The notes beneath the pieces were generated by a model, which made no database searches, had not been told where the DNA came from, and saw only the letters and a program-made list of their open reading frames with translations. 10,000 nucleotides of DNA from contig NW_004754921.1 in NCBI RefSeq assembly GCF_000188695.1, positions 389,768 through 399,767 of the forward strand. The letters run 5' to 3'. A program made the translations under genes and the position numbers. This document shows positions 8,398-10,000 of this stretch, one piece after another. Position 1 is the first letter of the stretch. Every line of letters starts with the position of its first letter. The DNA comes from Salpingoeca rosetta (lineage: Eukaryota; Opisthokonta; Choanoflagellata; Craspedida; Salpingoecidae).

Positions 8398-9861
8398 ATG
8401 ACACGAAGATCAACACCAAATGCAGCCGCGGTGCTGGCTGCCACACTTTGCTTGACGGCTACTGTTGCAGTGCACCTCGCATCAGCAGCAGGTCAGCCAC
8501 CTCATAGACACGCATACACACTCGCTCGCTTGTGTGCGCACACGTACACGCAAACACAGTCTCTCTCTCTCACACTCACACACTCGCACACACACACACT
8601 CACTCACTCACACGAACGCATGCAGATGTTGGCTACTGCCCAGCCATCAAGATTGATGCGCAGAGCGAGATGAGGCACGCAACAAGCGCAGGCGCGCGCA
8701 TCTTGGTGCCTTGCCCCGGCGGCAGCAGCCAAGGCGCCCTCGAGCTCATTTGCTGTGGTCCGAGTGCCGCAGGCTACTGGGACGGCGCCGGCGATGTGTG
8801 CGACACCACCCACTACAACCGCTGGATGCAGCCCGCACAGGACACGTGCGTGTCACCGCTCGTCACCGCCCTGGAGGCGCAGGTCAACCGGCCATCAACC
8901 CTCGGCGGCGTCAAGAACACCCGCGTGCAACAAGTGCATGCGGGCTTGGAAGAGCTCCTGCAACTCCTTAACACCAAGACCCTGCGCCTTGGCCAGCGCG
9001 ACATGCCCGCTGTTGTTCGCATCGCCCTTGCCGCTGTTCAGTTGCAGCACCGGCAGCAGCGCGTGCATCCGCAGCGACAGGCCAGTGTCGAGAAGCAGCA
9101 GCAGCGCCTCGCCCGCATTTTTGCTGTCCTGCAACACATCGTGCAGAGCCGCATCAAGACCGCACGCAACTTCTCCCAACAGGACCTGGCGCGCACGCTG
9201 GAATTGCTTGCAGGCATCCACACGTTCTTGCCCACACTGCCATCCCGCCTCACAACACCAGCGCTGCTGTTCGATGCCACGAGAACGGTCCTCACTACAA
9301 CTGTTGGCCCTGCTCCCATCTCCTGCAACGACTTGGATTCCGCCACCTTCCACATCACCTGGTCCCAGCAACAGCAGCAGCAGGACGCCAATGCTGATGG
9401 TGACAACACCCTCGCTGGAGACATCACAGCAACCACAGCTCCAGCCACGGGAGATGACAGCGACCGCGAAGGCAACAAGACTAGCAACGATGATGACGGT
9501 GAAGATGAGGACGTGCAGACGGGCACGCCGCCACCAGCACCACGCCTCACAGCACGTGTCAAAGCAGCCAGTGCTGACGTGTGCGTGCACGCCGCGGCGC
9601 TGTTGGCTGCGTCATCATCAGGAAGCGCCCGCACCACAACCATGCTCGCCCCAACGGTCACCATGCTGCAAGAGGCCTGGTCCCTCCTTCCCGCATCAAG
9701 CGCAGGCGTTGGTGTCACACCCACCGTGTCTGTTGCGTTTGCAGCAGACAAGGCTGTCCTTGATGGCGATGTCACTGTTGCTCTTCCCATCATTGCAGGC
9801 CGCCGCTTCAAGTATGCTGCAACCCAGCGCTTCTGCCCGCACCAGCGTGGCACGCAAGAAG
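8398..9861 (+). CDS. Adhesion-GPCR-like receptor ectodomain: signal peptide, HRM-like domain, GAIN-like region (5' part, continues past right edge)
   Basis: Exon 1 is 8398-8491 and encodes a signal peptide of about 31 residues (MTRRSTPNAAAVLAATLCL, ending LASAA). A 134-base phase-1 intron leads to a long exon from 8626 to about 9861 (donor GTGTGC at 9862; GTGCGT at 9864 is an alternative). About 443 residues are visible. Residues 36-106 have Cys at 36, 61, 74, 75, 90 and 106. The TSAGARILVPCPGG block and the later GYWDGAGDVC follow the pattern of hormone-receptor (HRM) domains of adhesion GPCRs, where T..G.....CP.G precedes C...G.W...C. Residues 107-265 are helical, as in GAIN subdomain A. 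A Q6 run (279-284) and an acidic linker (308-328) follow, then a segment (334-443) with beta-like stretches and one Cys434 that could begin GAIN subdomain B. No GPS site or transmembrane helices are inside the window, so the GPCR identity is inferred. The gene is real; the family call is moderate. Confidence 0.75.
8555..8612. repeat. (CT)n, (CA)n and (TCAC)n tracts in intron 1 of the receptor gene
   Basis: CT run (8559-8571), then CA runs and CACTCACTCACTCAC ending about 13 bases before the acceptor at 8625. CTCAC units here fit the branch-site consensus. Confidence 0.9.
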
Positions 9862-10000
9862 GTGTGCGTGCGTGTGTGCGTGCGTGTATGTTGATACCTG
9901 TGTGTGTGTGTGTGTGTGTGTGAATGCCGGTGTGCACACGCGTGTCCACTGTATGTCACACACGCATCACGGCACTCACGCACAAACACGTACGCACACT
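9862..10000 (+). other. Start of receptor intron 2, GT-rich then CA-rich
   Basis: After the predicted donor the sequence is GTGCGTGCGTGTG-type text and a (TG)n run (9900-9923), then ACACG-rich text to the window end. No acceptor followed by a plausible continuation of the protein is visible, so the next exon lies outside. Confidence 0.7.

Overview
The window is nuclear DNA of an intron-rich, GC-moderate unicellular eukaryote. It carries four protein genes, two of them cut by the window edges. All four reading frames were rebuilt by joining exons at GT/AG boundaries. A choanoflagellate (Salpingoeca/Monosiga-like) or a close holozoan relative is my best guess. The reasons are the combination of an adhesion-GPCR-type ectodomain, an AprA/PqaA-type secreted protein, animal/fungal-like eS21 and CNOT4, short introns of roughly 130-650 bases, and a very heavy microsatellite load in non-coding DNA. 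The species cannot be proven from the sequence alone.

Layout, left to right: (1) 191-1427, minus strand: the first four coding exons of a CNOT4/Not4 homologue (C4C4 RING E3 ligase subunit of CCR4-NOT), continuing beyond the left edge. (2) 1428-2392: a divergent promoter region rich in (CA)n and AGCC-type repeats. (3) 2393-3786, plus strand: a complete four-exon gene for ribosomal protein eS21 (RPS21), 87 residues. (4) 3787-4430: convergent 3' region with no recognised gene. (5) 4431-7300, minus strand: a complete six-exon gene for a secreted PqaA-type protein (PhoPQ-activated pathogenicity-related family, the family of Dictyostelium AprA), 506 residues, with a signal peptide and a visible alpha/beta-hydrolase triad. 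(6) 7301-8397: a second divergent promoter region. (7) 8398 to the right edge, plus strand: the 5' part of a secreted or membrane receptor with a signal peptide, a hormone-receptor-like (HRM) cysteine domain and a GAIN-like region, probably an adhesion GPCR-like protein.

Two genes are housekeeping genes of mRNA metabolism and translation and share one promoter region. The other two encode extracellular products and share another. The most unusual global property is that intronic microsatellites are strand-polarised relative to transcription. GT/GTGAG-type repeats follow 5' splice sites, and AC/CT/TCAC-type repeats precede 3' splice sites. In some introns the two are complementary and could fold the splice sites together.
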